Source of the DNA: Humulus lupulus
Lineage: Eukaryota; Streptophyta; Magnoliopsida; Rosales; Cannabaceae
Reading direction: 5' to 3'
Length of the DNA: 64,000 nucleotides
Assembly: GCF_963169125.1 (NCBI RefSeq)
Contig: NC_084794.1
Location: 75,551,665-75,615,664 of the forward strand
This document shows, one piece after another, positions 10,946-20,710 of the stretch; position 1 is the stretch's first letter; every line of letters begins with the position of its first letter. The position numbers and the translations under genes were made by a program. The notes beneath the pieces are model-generated. The model was not told where the DNA came from and did no database searches. It worked only from the letters and a program-made list of their open reading frames with translations.

Positions 10946-11570
10946 AGGATCAAGTTCGGTCGAGGGTCTGAGTCGTGAGTCGGAATAGGATCGGGCATAT
11001 GGTGGGGATAGAGTCAGCCGTCAGAATAGGATCGATAATAGAATCTGGGGTCAGGGTCGAGGTCGAAATAAGGTCTTGGTCATGGTTAGGAGTCGGGGTC
11101 GTGGGTTTGGGTTGTGGTTAGGGATTGTAGATTAGAGTCAGAATATGGTCGGTCTCGTGGTTAAGGGTCGGGGGTCGGGGTCGTGGGTTGGGGTCAGAAT
11201 AGGGTCGAGGTCGTGGTTAGGAGTCGTGGGTCAGGGTCAGAATAGGGTCAAGGTCGTGGTTAGGGGTCGAGGTCATGGTTAGGGGTTGTAGATCAGGGTC
11301 TGTATAGGGTTAGGGTCGCGGTTAAGGTTCCGGGGTTAAGGTTTTGGTTAGGGGTCGGGGGTCGAGATCGTGGGTCATGGTCGGGGATAGGGATCATGGT
11401 CGTGGGTTGGCGTCGTGGTTAGGGTTCGTGGATCGGGGTCGTGGTCGGAGGTCGGGATCGTGGTCTGGGGTTGGCGCTATGAGTTATGGGTTTGGGTCGT
11501 GGTTAGGGGTTGAAGGCCGAGGTCATGGGTAGATCAAACTTGAGAACCATGGGGCAACAGGTTGTCGCCC
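10946..11570 (+). repeat. G-rich minisatellite (GGTCGTGGTTAGGGGTCGGG type)
   Basis: About 600 bases consist of variable repeats made of GGGTCG, GTGGTTAGG and CAGAATAGGGTC. The G-runs are almost all on the plus strand, so the strand could form G-quadruplexes. The ORF across it (11344-11532) encodes low-complexity RGRGS peptides and is not a gene. It lies within CACTA-1. Confidence 0.75.
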
Positions 11571-11740
11571 CTAGTACACCTATTATATTTAAATTTAGTA
11601 AAAATAAAAATATAAGTGGGTTATGAACGAAAAAATGTATTCATATTTTGATTCAAGTTAAAACGAACATGTTAAGTAGTATTTGAATCATTTTTAATTT
11701 ATTGATTATTTATAAATATTATATTCTATTGTTAGCGGAA

Positions 11741-12063
11741 GTGGCTAAAGTCCACGATGGAGACGCTGGCAGTGATCCTCCACCGGATCCTACTACAATT
11801 CCTGACTTCATGCGAGTCAGGTAGTTTATCTTCACTTTGTTATTCCACTAAATATGTTTATCATAAATACTCTCATTAATGTTCTGTGTATTGGCACCTT
11901 TTATGACATTGTCATCACAGCCGCCGAATCCCTACATGTTCAAAGCATGATCGTACAGATTACCTCTGCAATATTTGTGGTCGATGCCGCTACAGCCACA
12001 AGAACCACCACAACCACAATATGAAGACGATAGGGAGGACGGTTCGGCTGATTTAAGAGACTT
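11741..12063 (+). pseudogene. CACTA-1 exon remnants
   Basis: Two short stretches look like exon scraps of a CACTA accessory protein. 11741-11822 encodes VAKVHDGDAGSDPPPDPTT and ends in a splice-like GGTAG. 11922-12063 encodes a proline/glutamine-rich tail (PPNPYMFKA-stop, then LQPQEPPQPQYEDDRED) with an in-frame stop. I cannot assign a domain. The position near the right end suits the C-terminus of a TNP1-like gene. Confidence 0.35.
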
Positions 12064-12474
12064 CATTTATATTATTGTTAGTTAATTATTACATTATATT
12101 AACAATATAGATATTTGTTATTTTAATGAACTAAATTGAATATTTAATATAATATTTATACTTTCAAATATATTTATTAATAATAATTTAAATTTAAATT
12201 ATTTATTTTCTAATTATTATAAAAAATATTATTAATTAAAAATAAAATGTATTAGCGTCGCCCCTAATATTCATATGAGGGGTGACATATTGACGCAAAA
12301 GAAAATAAATATTGTTACATGTAATAAACATTAGAGGTGGCATATCAAACATTAGGGGCGAAGTCGTGTTGCCCCAGATAAGTAGTAGGGGTGACGAGTG
12401 TGTCGCCCATGATAAGTATTAGAGGCGGCTTTCATGGTCGGGTGTCGCCCCTAAAAACCATTTTTGTTGTAGTG
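12064..12474. repeat. CACTA-1 right non-coding end with subterminal repeats
   Basis: AT-rich DNA to about 12250, then six or so copies of GTCGCCCCTAAT / ATTAGGGGCGA (12256-12455), matching the left subterminal repeats. Confidence 0.7.
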
Positions 12475-12561
12475 GTATTTTCACTAAGGTAAAGTTCAAA
12501 CCGAAATGCACTTTACTTTATGCACCAAAACTGTTTGAGCTAGAGGTTGAAACCTGTATTT

Positions 12562-12577
12562 AACCAAGTGGGGGGAA
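12562..12577 (+). promoter_or_regulatory. Polypurine tract of Copia-A
   Basis: CCAAGTGGGGGGAA lies immediately before the TG of the 3' LTR (12578). It corresponds to AGTGGGGGAA before the Copia-B 3' LTR. It primes plus-strand DNA synthesis in LTR retrotransposons. Confidence 0.65.
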
Positions 12578-12920
12578 TGTTATGATTGGATAAAACACTT
12601 ACAGAATTTCACATAGTGTAGAAGTGAAATTTGAGTTTCAATTACAGACACTTTAAAAATGTATTTTTGGGTACCGCTACACCAAAATACTCATTTTGGG
12701 TCAGTCAAATGCGTCAGTTAACTCTCAGTTGACTGACGCTGTTGACCGAGAATTAGCATTTGTGGTGGTTGGCCACAAATGAAAGTGCATTTGAGTCACT
12801 TGTAACACTTACGTTGTTCTTTGAGCATGTTTTTGTGAGTGGCATGATGACACTGTTAAGGTCAGCGTTAGCGTTAGTGCCCAACTGACACAAACGAATC
12901 GTTACCGTCAGTTTGGCACT

Positions 12921-13740
12921 AACACGGATGTCCTCCACCAGAAATAACCCAACGTCTTCCCCGATCCCCTCCTCTCTTTGGCATGACCTGAAAAAAAAAA
13001 CTATGTTTTCTCTCCAAGAACAACGACGACTCTGACCTTTAAGACCAATTGAGTTTTCTCTTTATTTTTTTTCAATTTTAATGTTAAATTAATGAATTAT
13101 ATATGTTTATGAACCTTATACATTTTTTTTTTATTTTTTGTGTAAATTTTTTATTCTTGAAGATTATTGTTTGAAAACTCAAAAACTTTATTCTTAGTTT
13201 TTTTGGGTTTTCTACTTCAAGAACCCACATCACTCAATTACCACAAGTAAGTGCAATTTTATTAATTTTTATAAATTAAAATTAATTTTTGTGATTTTTT
13301 TTTATGAAATAGCTATATTTCAGATTTTTTAATTATAGGTTAGTTATATACTGATGATTATGTAGTTTTTTTAGGTTTAAACTTTGTATTTTAATATTTT
13401 AGAATTTTTTTATTATAATTTCTTTATTTTCTTAACTTTCTTAACTTTTTCAATTTTTTTTATTAAATTTAATTTCGAGTTTCATTATGTAAATGTGTAT
13501 ATATATTAATTTGTATATTTTCTATAAGTTCCGCTTTATTAATTATTTAGTTTTAATATTTTTAGTCTATTTTTTTTTATATTTTGTTAACTTTTTATTT
13601 TGGGTTTAATTTTTTAAATATGTTATATTAAATTGTTTGTTTTCTTTAAGATTTATTTTATTATTTATTTAGTTAGAATATTTTTAGTATATTTTTCATT
13701 ATGTTTAGTTAACTTTTTCCAAATTTGGACCGAAGTGAAA
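12921..13740. other. CACTA-3 non-coding leader and AT-rich intron-like DNA
   Basis: A pyrimidine-rich leader-like stretch (12945-13060) is followed by T-rich DNA. I see no gene. Confidence 0.4.
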
Positions 13741-13944
13741 AGCCTCAATATAATGTGCAAACCAAACATGGCCCTTGTCTATTTTCTATTTTAACTTCGT
13801 TTTTTTAAGAAACCGAAGTAATAGCTTTTTTTTATGTACTACCATTCCCAAAAGCGAAGTAAAAACCCATTGAAAGACTTTTACTTCAATTTTTTTATAT
13901 TATATGTGTAAAAAATGAAGTAAAAGCCTATATTTCTAGTAGTG
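13735..13944. mobile_element. Right end of a small CACTA-like or MITE element
   Basis: The block has four or five copies of ACTTCG/CGAAGT or ACTTCA/GAAGTA and ends CTATATTTCTAGTAGTG, in complement CACTACTAGAAATATAG. It therefore looks like one end of another CACTA-derived element. I could not find the partner end. Confidence 0.4.
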
Positions 13945-14202
13945 AAAAAAAAAATTATTTTATTTCGGGTTTGGAAACAATATGTCAAATTAAATTTGGG
14001 CAGCAGAGAAAGAATGAAAGTCACTAATGAGGGGCCTTCTAAGAATAATAAGTATTTTGATGTGGATTATGAAGTCGATGATATTGCAGAAATGATTGAT
14101 GATACACAATATGAATTACATGTGGATCCAGTTAAATTTCAGTCCATCCTAGAAGATGCTAAGAAACTCATTTTCCCTAATTGTACTGACGCAAATGCCA
14201 GG
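13942..14202 (+). pseudogene. TNP2-type CACTA transposase, N-terminal remnant
   Basis: About 85 residues. The segment DIAEMIDDTQYE...FQSILEDAKKLIFPNC resembles the conserved N-terminal part of plant CACTA TNP2 transposases that precedes the catalytic DDE domain (typically '...LEDAEKPLYPGC'). The catalytic domain is absent: the sequence passes into CACTA-3 right-end repeats, with a solo LTR inserted at the junction. The upstream start is not clear. Confidence 0.55.
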
Positions 14203-16093
14203 TGATAACTCTACAAAATAGAGTTATTTTACCACTTTTTATGTGCTAATTATTGCTTAATTCTTGAGTTTTTAAATAATTTATTAAGTTTTTAAGTAAT
14301 TTTGAATTTCTTATTCTTATCATGATTTTATATACTTTTGTGTGTTTTTATAAGTATTTTGTTGTAAAATGTTGTAGTTAATTATTTGAATTATAAGTGG
14401 TAAAAAAATGTTGTATTATTAAACTTAAATGTAAAATATAATTAAGTTATAATTAATATTTTCAAAGAATTAAATTAATTTATTTTATAATTGAAAATAT
14501 TGTATTATGATTTATTTTATATTTATTTTGTAGGGAATTTATGCTCTTGAAAAGCAATGAAAATGATGAAAAAAGATGGCATTTTTGTGAAGAATAGCAA
14601 AGGAAATTGGTATTTTCCCAAGTAATTCAAGCCCATCAGCAAGGCCCACCAGCAGCTCCCCCACTTGGGCCCACGTTTCCAAGCACCTACAGCTCCTCCA
14701 ATTCCATCTCAGCTCACGCCTGACACTCCTCACCAATTCAGCAGCTGCCAATTTATCAGCCTAAGCCCAATACGGTCTCCTCTTCTTCTCCTTCCAGCCA
14801 TGCATCATGACTCCAAGCTGCTCCAAACATCACAAGACCACAGCCTGCTTCCCTGCCAAAGCAGCACAAAGCAGCCTCCTTTTCCCATTTTTTGAGCCCA
14901 ACAAACCAAATTGTCCCTTTGTCTCAAAATACCATTTTTACCTCACTTTCTACACATTTTACCACAAAACATCATTATTACACCCTATAATTTATCCCTA
15001 TTTGCCATATTATAATTAATTAAATTAATTTAATCAATTTAATTAATTTAAATTGATTATTTTAATACCTCATTTTGGCTATAAATATGGAGTTTTGAAG
15101 ACCATTTAGGGTGTCATATTTTGGAGAGGTTACTATACTAAAAATTCTACACATTCAAAACCTCTCTATTCTCTTCATCTTCTTCTTCTTTTTATTTTTT
15201 TCTATGTATTTTTAGAGGAACAATTTGGGGGTTCATCCTCCAAATTTTTCTATTTATGTTTGTAATTTTTAGTTTGTATTTGTTATTCTAGTTATGTGTT
15301 TCTAATCTTTTTAAGATTATTAAGGTGATGATGAAACAATTTGTAACTAGATAGTGTTTATTTTGTATGTTGATTTCCCATTTTGTGCAACAAAGTTTAT
15401 GGAATTTTCTTATTCAAATATCTTCTTTCATCTTAAATATCATGTATTTTGGATTGTTAGCACATATTTACACTTTGTTCTTCATTAGTGCAAAACAATA
15501 ATATTCTTTGTGTAAGATGTGTCATTAAATTGTGCACATCCATGCTTAGATCAAAAATATTATGTTTTGCCTTATAAATAATGTTCATTGATTTATTTGT
15601 TATTTCATTAGATTGATTTACACTAAATGCTTTGAAATTATAATTTTGAAAAGTGAAGAAAAATCCTATCTTTTTAGAAATAATTTGTGCTTAAAATTAT
15701 AAATCTATTTAGAAAATGATAGTTTGATTTATTTCAACTATCACTAAAACTTGGGAATCAATGTACTTATAAATATTATTGAACGTATATTTTGTGGATT
15801 CTAATCCGTAATGATCTTATTTTACCATCTTATTTTCTATTATTAATTTAGTAATATATATTGTCTTTAATTTCTATATTATTGTCTTTTATTTTATTTT
15901 CATTATTCAAAACTCTTATCAATCTTTGGAACTAGGTTAGAATTTATTAATTTTGGTTTAAAATAGTTTCCTTTTCGATTTTAGACAACTCCTTTGGGTT
16001 CGACATCCTTGCTTACACGATCACTATTCTTTATGAACGATTCGTGCGCTTGCGATTTATAAATTTTTAAACATACCCATTTTGGGTCAATCA
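14203..16093 (+). mobile_element. Solo LTR (about 1.9 kb, probably Ty3/gypsy) inside CACTA-3
   Basis: It starts TGATAACTCTACAAAATAG and ends GGGTCAATCA. The flanking 5-mers CCAGG (14198-14202) and TCAGG (16094-16098) form a target duplication with one mismatch. No internal retroelement sequence is present. A TATA box is at 15080. The 3' part has the phrase TTTGGGTTCGACATCCTTGC, common near the end of gypsy-type plant LTRs; the lineage is an inference. ORFs at 14665-15019 show no recognisable domain. Confidence 0.7.
15080..15087 (+). promoter_or_regulatory. TATA box of solo LTR
   Basis: TATAAATA lies in GGCTATAAATATGGAG, at the expected U3/R position of the 14203-16093 LTR. Confidence 0.55.
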
Positions 16094-16433
16094 TCAGGCG
16101 TTTGTGTCAGTGGATAACTGCCACAAATGCCACGTTTGCGTCAGTGGAGCACCGATGCAAATGTCAAGCCGGTTTGTGTCATGGGATTCTGCGTCACTTT
16201 TAAAACTGATGCAAAAAATCAATTGTGACAGTTGGAAAGTGATGCAAATTACCATTTTTGTAGTAGTGTCCAAAGTGATACATGGAGGTATCTAAGGATC
16301 CCCAAAAAGTTGGGTATCTATTGGAGAAATTTTAGGACCATTGGAGGGGTTCAAAGTCAAAGGGGGTGGCGATGAGTCACCTTCTAAGAGGCGTTGCATC
16401 ACCTACATGCAAAGGGGTACAAAAGCCCCAGCA

Positions 16434-16491
16434 AGCGATACATCGTTCGCTAGTAGGCAATGTATCGCTTGTCAGGCGATACATTGCCTAC
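16434..16491. repeat. Perfect 16-bp hairpin upstream of the Copia-A LTR promoter
   Basis: GTAGGCAATGTATCGC (16453-16468) pairs perfectly with 16476-16491 around the loop TTGTCAG. A related GCGATACATCGTTCGC element lies just upstream (16434-16449). The hairpin is about 110 bases before the TATA box at 16603. Confidence 0.8.
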
Positions 16492-16602
16492 ATGCAGACG
16501 ACGTATCACCTGACGTGTCCGTACGAACACGTAAAATGAGCTTCAAATGACGAGTCAATTATCTCTAATCCTATTGGTTAGACCTAATGACATTGCCTAC
16601 AC

Positions 16603-16610
16603 TATATAAG
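16603..16610 (+). promoter_or_regulatory. TATA box of Copia-A LTR
   Basis: TATATAAG lies in CACTATATAAGTGTC, followed by a C/T-rich leader (TCTCTCTAATTTCTCTC), which fits an LTR promoter. Confidence 0.5.
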
Positions 16611-17289
16611 TGTCCTCATAAAGTTTTGGAAGACATGATCACTCTCTCTAATTTCTCTCTCTCTAGCTTTCAAGAATCTCTAGTTTTCTCCGAGAAACTC
16701 ATAAAGAAAGTTCTTGACTTTGTGAGTTTAAGGCTTGTTCAATCTCAATTCTCATTTTCTCTTAGAAAATGCAGCAAGTATCAATGGTGACTAGGAAATA
16801 GAGCATTAGGAAAGTGATACAAATCTTCTATAAACCTTGGTTTTTTGTTTTTTACATTGAAGAAGGAAATGCTCAAAGTGGTGGTTCTCCAAGGCTTTTG
16901 ATGGTTCATCAAAGTTGAAGAATTGTGTTCCAGTATTAGAGTTCGCATCTTCTTTCTCTATCTTTCTTTGGTCTTTGTCAATCATAATTTTGTGTAGATT
17001 CTAGTTATTGTGGTGGTGTAATATCTCACTCTCCCTCAACACCATGTATAGAATAATTATCGATTTTGCCCCCCAAACTTTGAACACAACCAAACTGTGC
17101 CATTTTTACTAAAACAAATTAATTTTTTGGGGATTTTTCAAAAATATGGCTTTTTAGCCATCAATGTGCAAAAATATGGGAGTTTAACTTTCTTTAATTT
17201 GTATGGGAAAATTTAATTAAGAAAACTTAGTTTATGGGAAAACTAATCCCATATTGGAAATCAAAATTAATCAAAAAAAATGAGCAAAA

Positions 17290-17770
17290 GGAGGGGTACT
17301 ATTTTTTTTTCATTTATCCATTTTTTTCTTTCATTTGTATTGGTTTGTTTTTTTTTTTCATATTTTTTCAGTTTTTTTTTTCATTTTATTTTTTCTTCAT
17401 TTTTGTATTTATTATTTTTTCCTTTAATTTTTTTTTTCTTTTTTCACACATATGAGCTTTTTTTTCTTCTTCTATTTTTTTTTATTTTTTTCTACCAATT
17501 TTTTCAATCATATTTTTTTTTCTTTTCATTTTTCCATTATTTTTCTTCTTCTTCTTTTCATTCTTATTTATTCATCTATTTTTTTTTCATTCATCATTTC
17601 TTTTGTTTTTTTTTCATATTTTTTTTTTCATTTTTGTACTTATTCTTTTCTCATTCTATTTCTTTTTTTTTTCTTTTTTTTCACACATATTATTTAACAT
17701 TACATAATTATTCTACTATTTTTTATTTATTTATTATCTTTTATTATTGTAATTTTTTTTATAGTTTTTC
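17290..17770 (+). repeat. Pyrimidine (T/C)-rich low-complexity tract
   Basis: About 480 bases are almost entirely T with C and scattered A (TTTTTTCATTTTT types). Long ORFs here (such as 17280-17882) encode runs of F, S and I and are composition artefacts. Confidence 0.8.
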
Positions 17771-17885
17771 CACTATATGTAAAAAAAAATCAAATATATG
17801 TTTTCAGCATTTTCTTTTTACTGTAACACTTATAGGAATACCAAAATTTGGAAAGAAAACTAATAAAAATCTAAAAACGTGAATG

Positions 17886-18244
17886 GGTAACTGGTTACCT
17901 TCACATTCTTTATGTGTATATTTATGAGGGTAACTGATTACTTTCACGTTCTGTTGTGTGTATATTTATGGTTTCTTTATGGTAACTAGTTACTTATGTT
18001 ACTAAAATCATAGTTACTTATTCTTCCTTTTTTAATGAAGTGTTCTTTCATTTTTTTTCCTTCAAATTTGATGTTTCTTTTCATATTTAATATAAGTAAC
18101 TCGTCACCCCTCTTAGGTAACTGGTTACCTCTCTTATAGCAGAAAGTTACTCATCTCAGAATAATTGGTTACCCCTCCTGGTGCATGTTATTTAACCTAG
18201 CTCTAAGATTTTTTTATTAAGATCAATCAAGTAACTGGTTACCC
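17886..18244. repeat. Array of GGTAAC-NN-GTTACC motifs
   Basis: Near-palindromic copies occur at 17886, 17931, 17981, 18095 (degenerate), 18116, 18160 (half) and 18231. The first three lie in a roughly 45-base tandem unit sharing TTTATG. Spacing is irregular afterwards. The array is inside the inverted-repeat element 17129-18624. Confidence 0.75.
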
Positions 18245-18624
18245 TACCCGAAATTTGAAAGAAAAAAAAAGTACAACCTAAAAAAAAGGAAAAAAAATAT
18301 TTACAATAAATAAAAAAAATAATAAACACAATTCATATTACAAAAAAAAAATTTACAAAACAACCATGGAAAAATTTAATATAAAAATAGTTATATAAAA
18401 TTAATATAAAAAAATAATCAAATAAGCTAAAAAAAATAATCAAATTACAAACATACCCTTCTAAATTCATAAAACTTGATTAAGAGTGAAAATATGGCAT
18501 AAACAAACTTTTATTACAAAAATATGGGAAATTAAACCCATAAAAGTGAAATTAAAATAAAAAAGCCATAGATTAACTTTTTTTGAAAAAAAGTCATATT
18601 TTTGCACAATTTATTAAAATTCCC

Positions 18625-20175
18625 ATATAATATGTAATTTTCACTAATTTTTTATATATAAAATCTATTTTTTTCTTAAAAAATAATGATTAAATCCTTG
18701 GAAATTAAAAAAATATCATTTTAAACTAAACAATACTAAAAGTTTCAAATTAATTAAATAAATTTGCAAATATTAAAAAATTAAAAATCTAATTAATAAC
18801 AAATAACTTTTTTTTTTACTTTTTCTTTTATTTTACAATATAAAATAAATATATCTTAAAATAAATATTAAAAAAAATCTTAGAGGTTTAATAATTATTT
18901 GATAGATATGCTATATCTCAATCAAAAAATGTTTTCACTCTTGATTTAATAAACATCGATCGATCAAGGTTTGACAAAGTAAAGAAATTATTTATCTCTA
19001 AGCGCCACATTAAGAAACTGTACTAGATGTAATACATTAGCATATTGAAAGTGATAAAAAAACAGTTTTCGTTAATCTGCTAATGCATTTTTAAAGAATT
19101 GAAATACATCCTACACCTGAATTAATGCATATTGTCACTTAATTATATAGAGAATAGATATTGATAAATAAAAATGCAGCATAATATATGGTCACGGAGA
19201 GAATAAAAGAACTATGGTTTGCACAGAAGAAAAACAATAAAGCTTGTAGAAAATGCAAACATATATATAATAACTTACAGATTGTGCATATAAAACCAGA
19301 TGAGAAAATATATGGTCACAGTAGAAGTTGCAGGTATTGCAGAGAATAACCCTTACCTCACTCTTGTTTTTTCTTATAATTCCCTCTCTACTACTCTCTC
19401 GGCTATATACATTTATATATACTATGTAGATATCTCTCATGAGTCACGATCATTTAATTAAATATATATTTGGCTATATAAGTATAATATATATAATGAG
19501 GTCAAAAGACTCATATCAATCAAGATGCATACGAAAAAACACCAACTAGCCAGCTAATGTGAACACAAATATAGAATGGAGGCCAAGTCCATTCCCACAT
19601 GAATGTTGAAATATTAATAAAGCATTTGGAATTCTAATTAATAGCACGACCAAAAAATAAAGTTGATCGACTATCATCAAGATTTCAAGTGGAGGTCAGA
19701 ATGGGCAATTTGCTAGTACTATATGCTTATTGGTCATTAATTGGACTACATGTGACCCTTTTCGATGGTCGTTTATTCGACTGACCAAAGAAGAAGAAAT
19801 ATTCCACCTTGGGAGAGTTAATTAGACGATGAAAGAAATGTTCAATGGTCATCAAAAAATAAAAAACAACGTACGTACCCAAAAGTTTTGAAGTGACAGA
19901 GACCCTTTGCTTGACTAAATCACAGTCTGAAGACGGTCTGATAATAAATACTGATCAATAATTTGCCATATATATATATATATATAATATTTACACTCTA
20001 AAATATATGCACATAAATATTATGCAATTAAAAAAAATAATGCATTCACTATCTTTAATGTTTGAGTTTATATTTTAGGTACATGTATATCATTACTCTT
20101 TTTATATATATCTTGAAAAAGTAAACAAATAATTAAGATATGATAATAATGCTATATATATTCTTATAAATATAT
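18625..20175. other. AT-rich intergenic DNA without recognised feature
   Basis: I see no transposon terminus, domain or RNA gene. Base composition is less simple than in the neighbours and the segment may be original, low-copy host intergenic DNA. Confidence 0.4.
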
Positions 20176-20710
20176 ATCTCTTCTATATAAAAAGTGAGTA
20201 GATAATGGAAATTATTGATTGTAACGGTTTGTTTTGTTAACTTTAACGGAATATTTCAAATATTTAACATAATATACATTTAAAACTAATTAAAAATAGA
20301 TATTTATTAATTATATTGATATAAATTTAAATTTAAATAATATAAAATATCATTATTATAATAATATATAATATAAGACTAGATATTTAATAATTAATTA
20401 TATTAATATAAGTTTAAATATTATAAAATATTATTATGTTAAAATACGTAATTCTAATTTTTTAGTAATTATATTAATATGAATTCAAATATTATAAAAT
20501 ATTATTATTATAATAATATTTAGTACAAGAGTTATATTTAATACTTATATTAATATAAATTTAAATATTATAAAATACATTATAATTATAATATATAATA
20601 CATAATCCTAATTTTTATTAAAAAAAATTATTTATGTTTAAAAGATTATCATGTTATATATATATTTAAAAAATTATAAACAATGTTTTGGTTTAATTTT
20701 TCATTTAATA
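20176..20710 (+). mobile_element. Helitron-like 5' fragment with degenerate internal repeats
   Basis: The start, TCTCTTCTATATAAAAAGTG followed by AGTAGATAATGGAAAT and TGTAACGGTTTG, resembles 5' ends of plant Helitron-type repeats; this is a recollection-based call. After it come about four degenerate units of some 75-90 bases containing ATTATATTAATAT..AAATATTATAAAATATTATTATTATAATAA (20310-20600). The fragment is cut by the Gypsy-1 LTR at 20711. No 3' end was seen. Confidence 0.35.

Larger units (their letters stand above)
2797..12474 (+). mobile_element. CACTA-1, En/Spm-type DNA transposon (about 9.7 kb with inserts)
   Basis: The left terminus is CACTACAAGAAAAATAC and the right terminus ends AACCATTTTTGTTGTAGTG, the classical CACTA inverted ends. 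Flanking triplets are GTG (2794-2796) and GTA (12475-12477), a 3-bp target duplication with one mismatch. Subterminal copies of GGGGCGACA or its complement lie at both ends. Joining the flanks restores Copia-A spacer sequence. Its own coding content is limited to exon scraps near 11741-12063. A second CACTA element lies inside it. Confidence 0.85.
12675..16268 (+). mobile_element. CACTA-3, defective En/Spm element inside the Copia-A LTR
   Basis: The left end is CGCTACACCAAAATAC (one change from CACTA) and the right end is CATTTTTGTAGTAGTG. Flanking triplets are TAC and TCC. Subterminal repeats around TTTGCGTCAGT / ACTGACGCAAA occur at 12700-12920 and 16095-16240. The only coding remnant is a TNP2 start (13942-14202), which runs directly into the right-hand subterminal repeats, so most of the element is deleted. 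A solo LTR sits at that junction. Confidence 0.75.
2023..17041 (+). mobile_element. Copia-A: 3' part of a Ty1/copia element, split by two CACTA elements
   Basis: The remnant has three pieces: 2023-2796 (end of pol plus downstream spacer), 12475-12674 (spacer, polypurine tract and LTR start) and 16269-17041 (rest of the 3' LTR). The order follows the intact relative Copia-B: RNase H end (53700-53960), spacer with a conserved 'actttactttatg'-type segment (54410-54450), then AGTGGGGGAATGTTA. CACTA-1 and CACTA-3 account for the gaps. The 5' part was cut off by the Gypsy LTR ending at 2022. Confidence 0.75.
12578..17041 (+). mobile_element. Copia-A 3' LTR, split by CACTA-3
   Basis: The LTR starts TGTTATGATTGG after the polypurine tract and probably ends CTCCCTCAACA at 17041. 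The two parts, 12578-12674 and 16269-17041, total about 870 bases. A TATA box is at 16603, and a C/T-rich leader follows. The right boundary rests only on the TG...CA rule because the 5' LTR is not in the window. Confidence 0.6.
17129..18624. mobile_element. Inverted-repeat, MULE-like element of about 1.5 kb
   Basis: The left end GGGGATTTTTCAAAAATATG (17129) and the right end, in complement GGGAATTTTAATAAATTG, are followed by shared blocks (TGCAAAAATATG, GGCTTTTTA, CCATA) in mirrored order, giving arms of about 100 bases. The interior is low-complexity plus a GGTAAC array. There is no transposase and no convincing 9-bp target duplication, so the MULE assignment is tentative. Confidence 0.45.

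Noticed and set aside
11344..11532. Arg/Gly/Ser-rich ORF
   Set aside because: A product of the G-rich minisatellite; no conserved domain and other frames look alike.
10946..11570. Possible interstitial telomere repeat
   Set aside because: Units are not TTTAGGG; GGTTAGGG-like runs are mixed with TCGTGG and lack regular 7-base periodicity.
17280..17882. 200-residue ORF rich in Phe, Ser and Ile, resembling a multi-pass membrane protein
   Set aside because: It is the translation of a pyrimidine-rich low-complexity tract; overlapping frames are open for the same reason.
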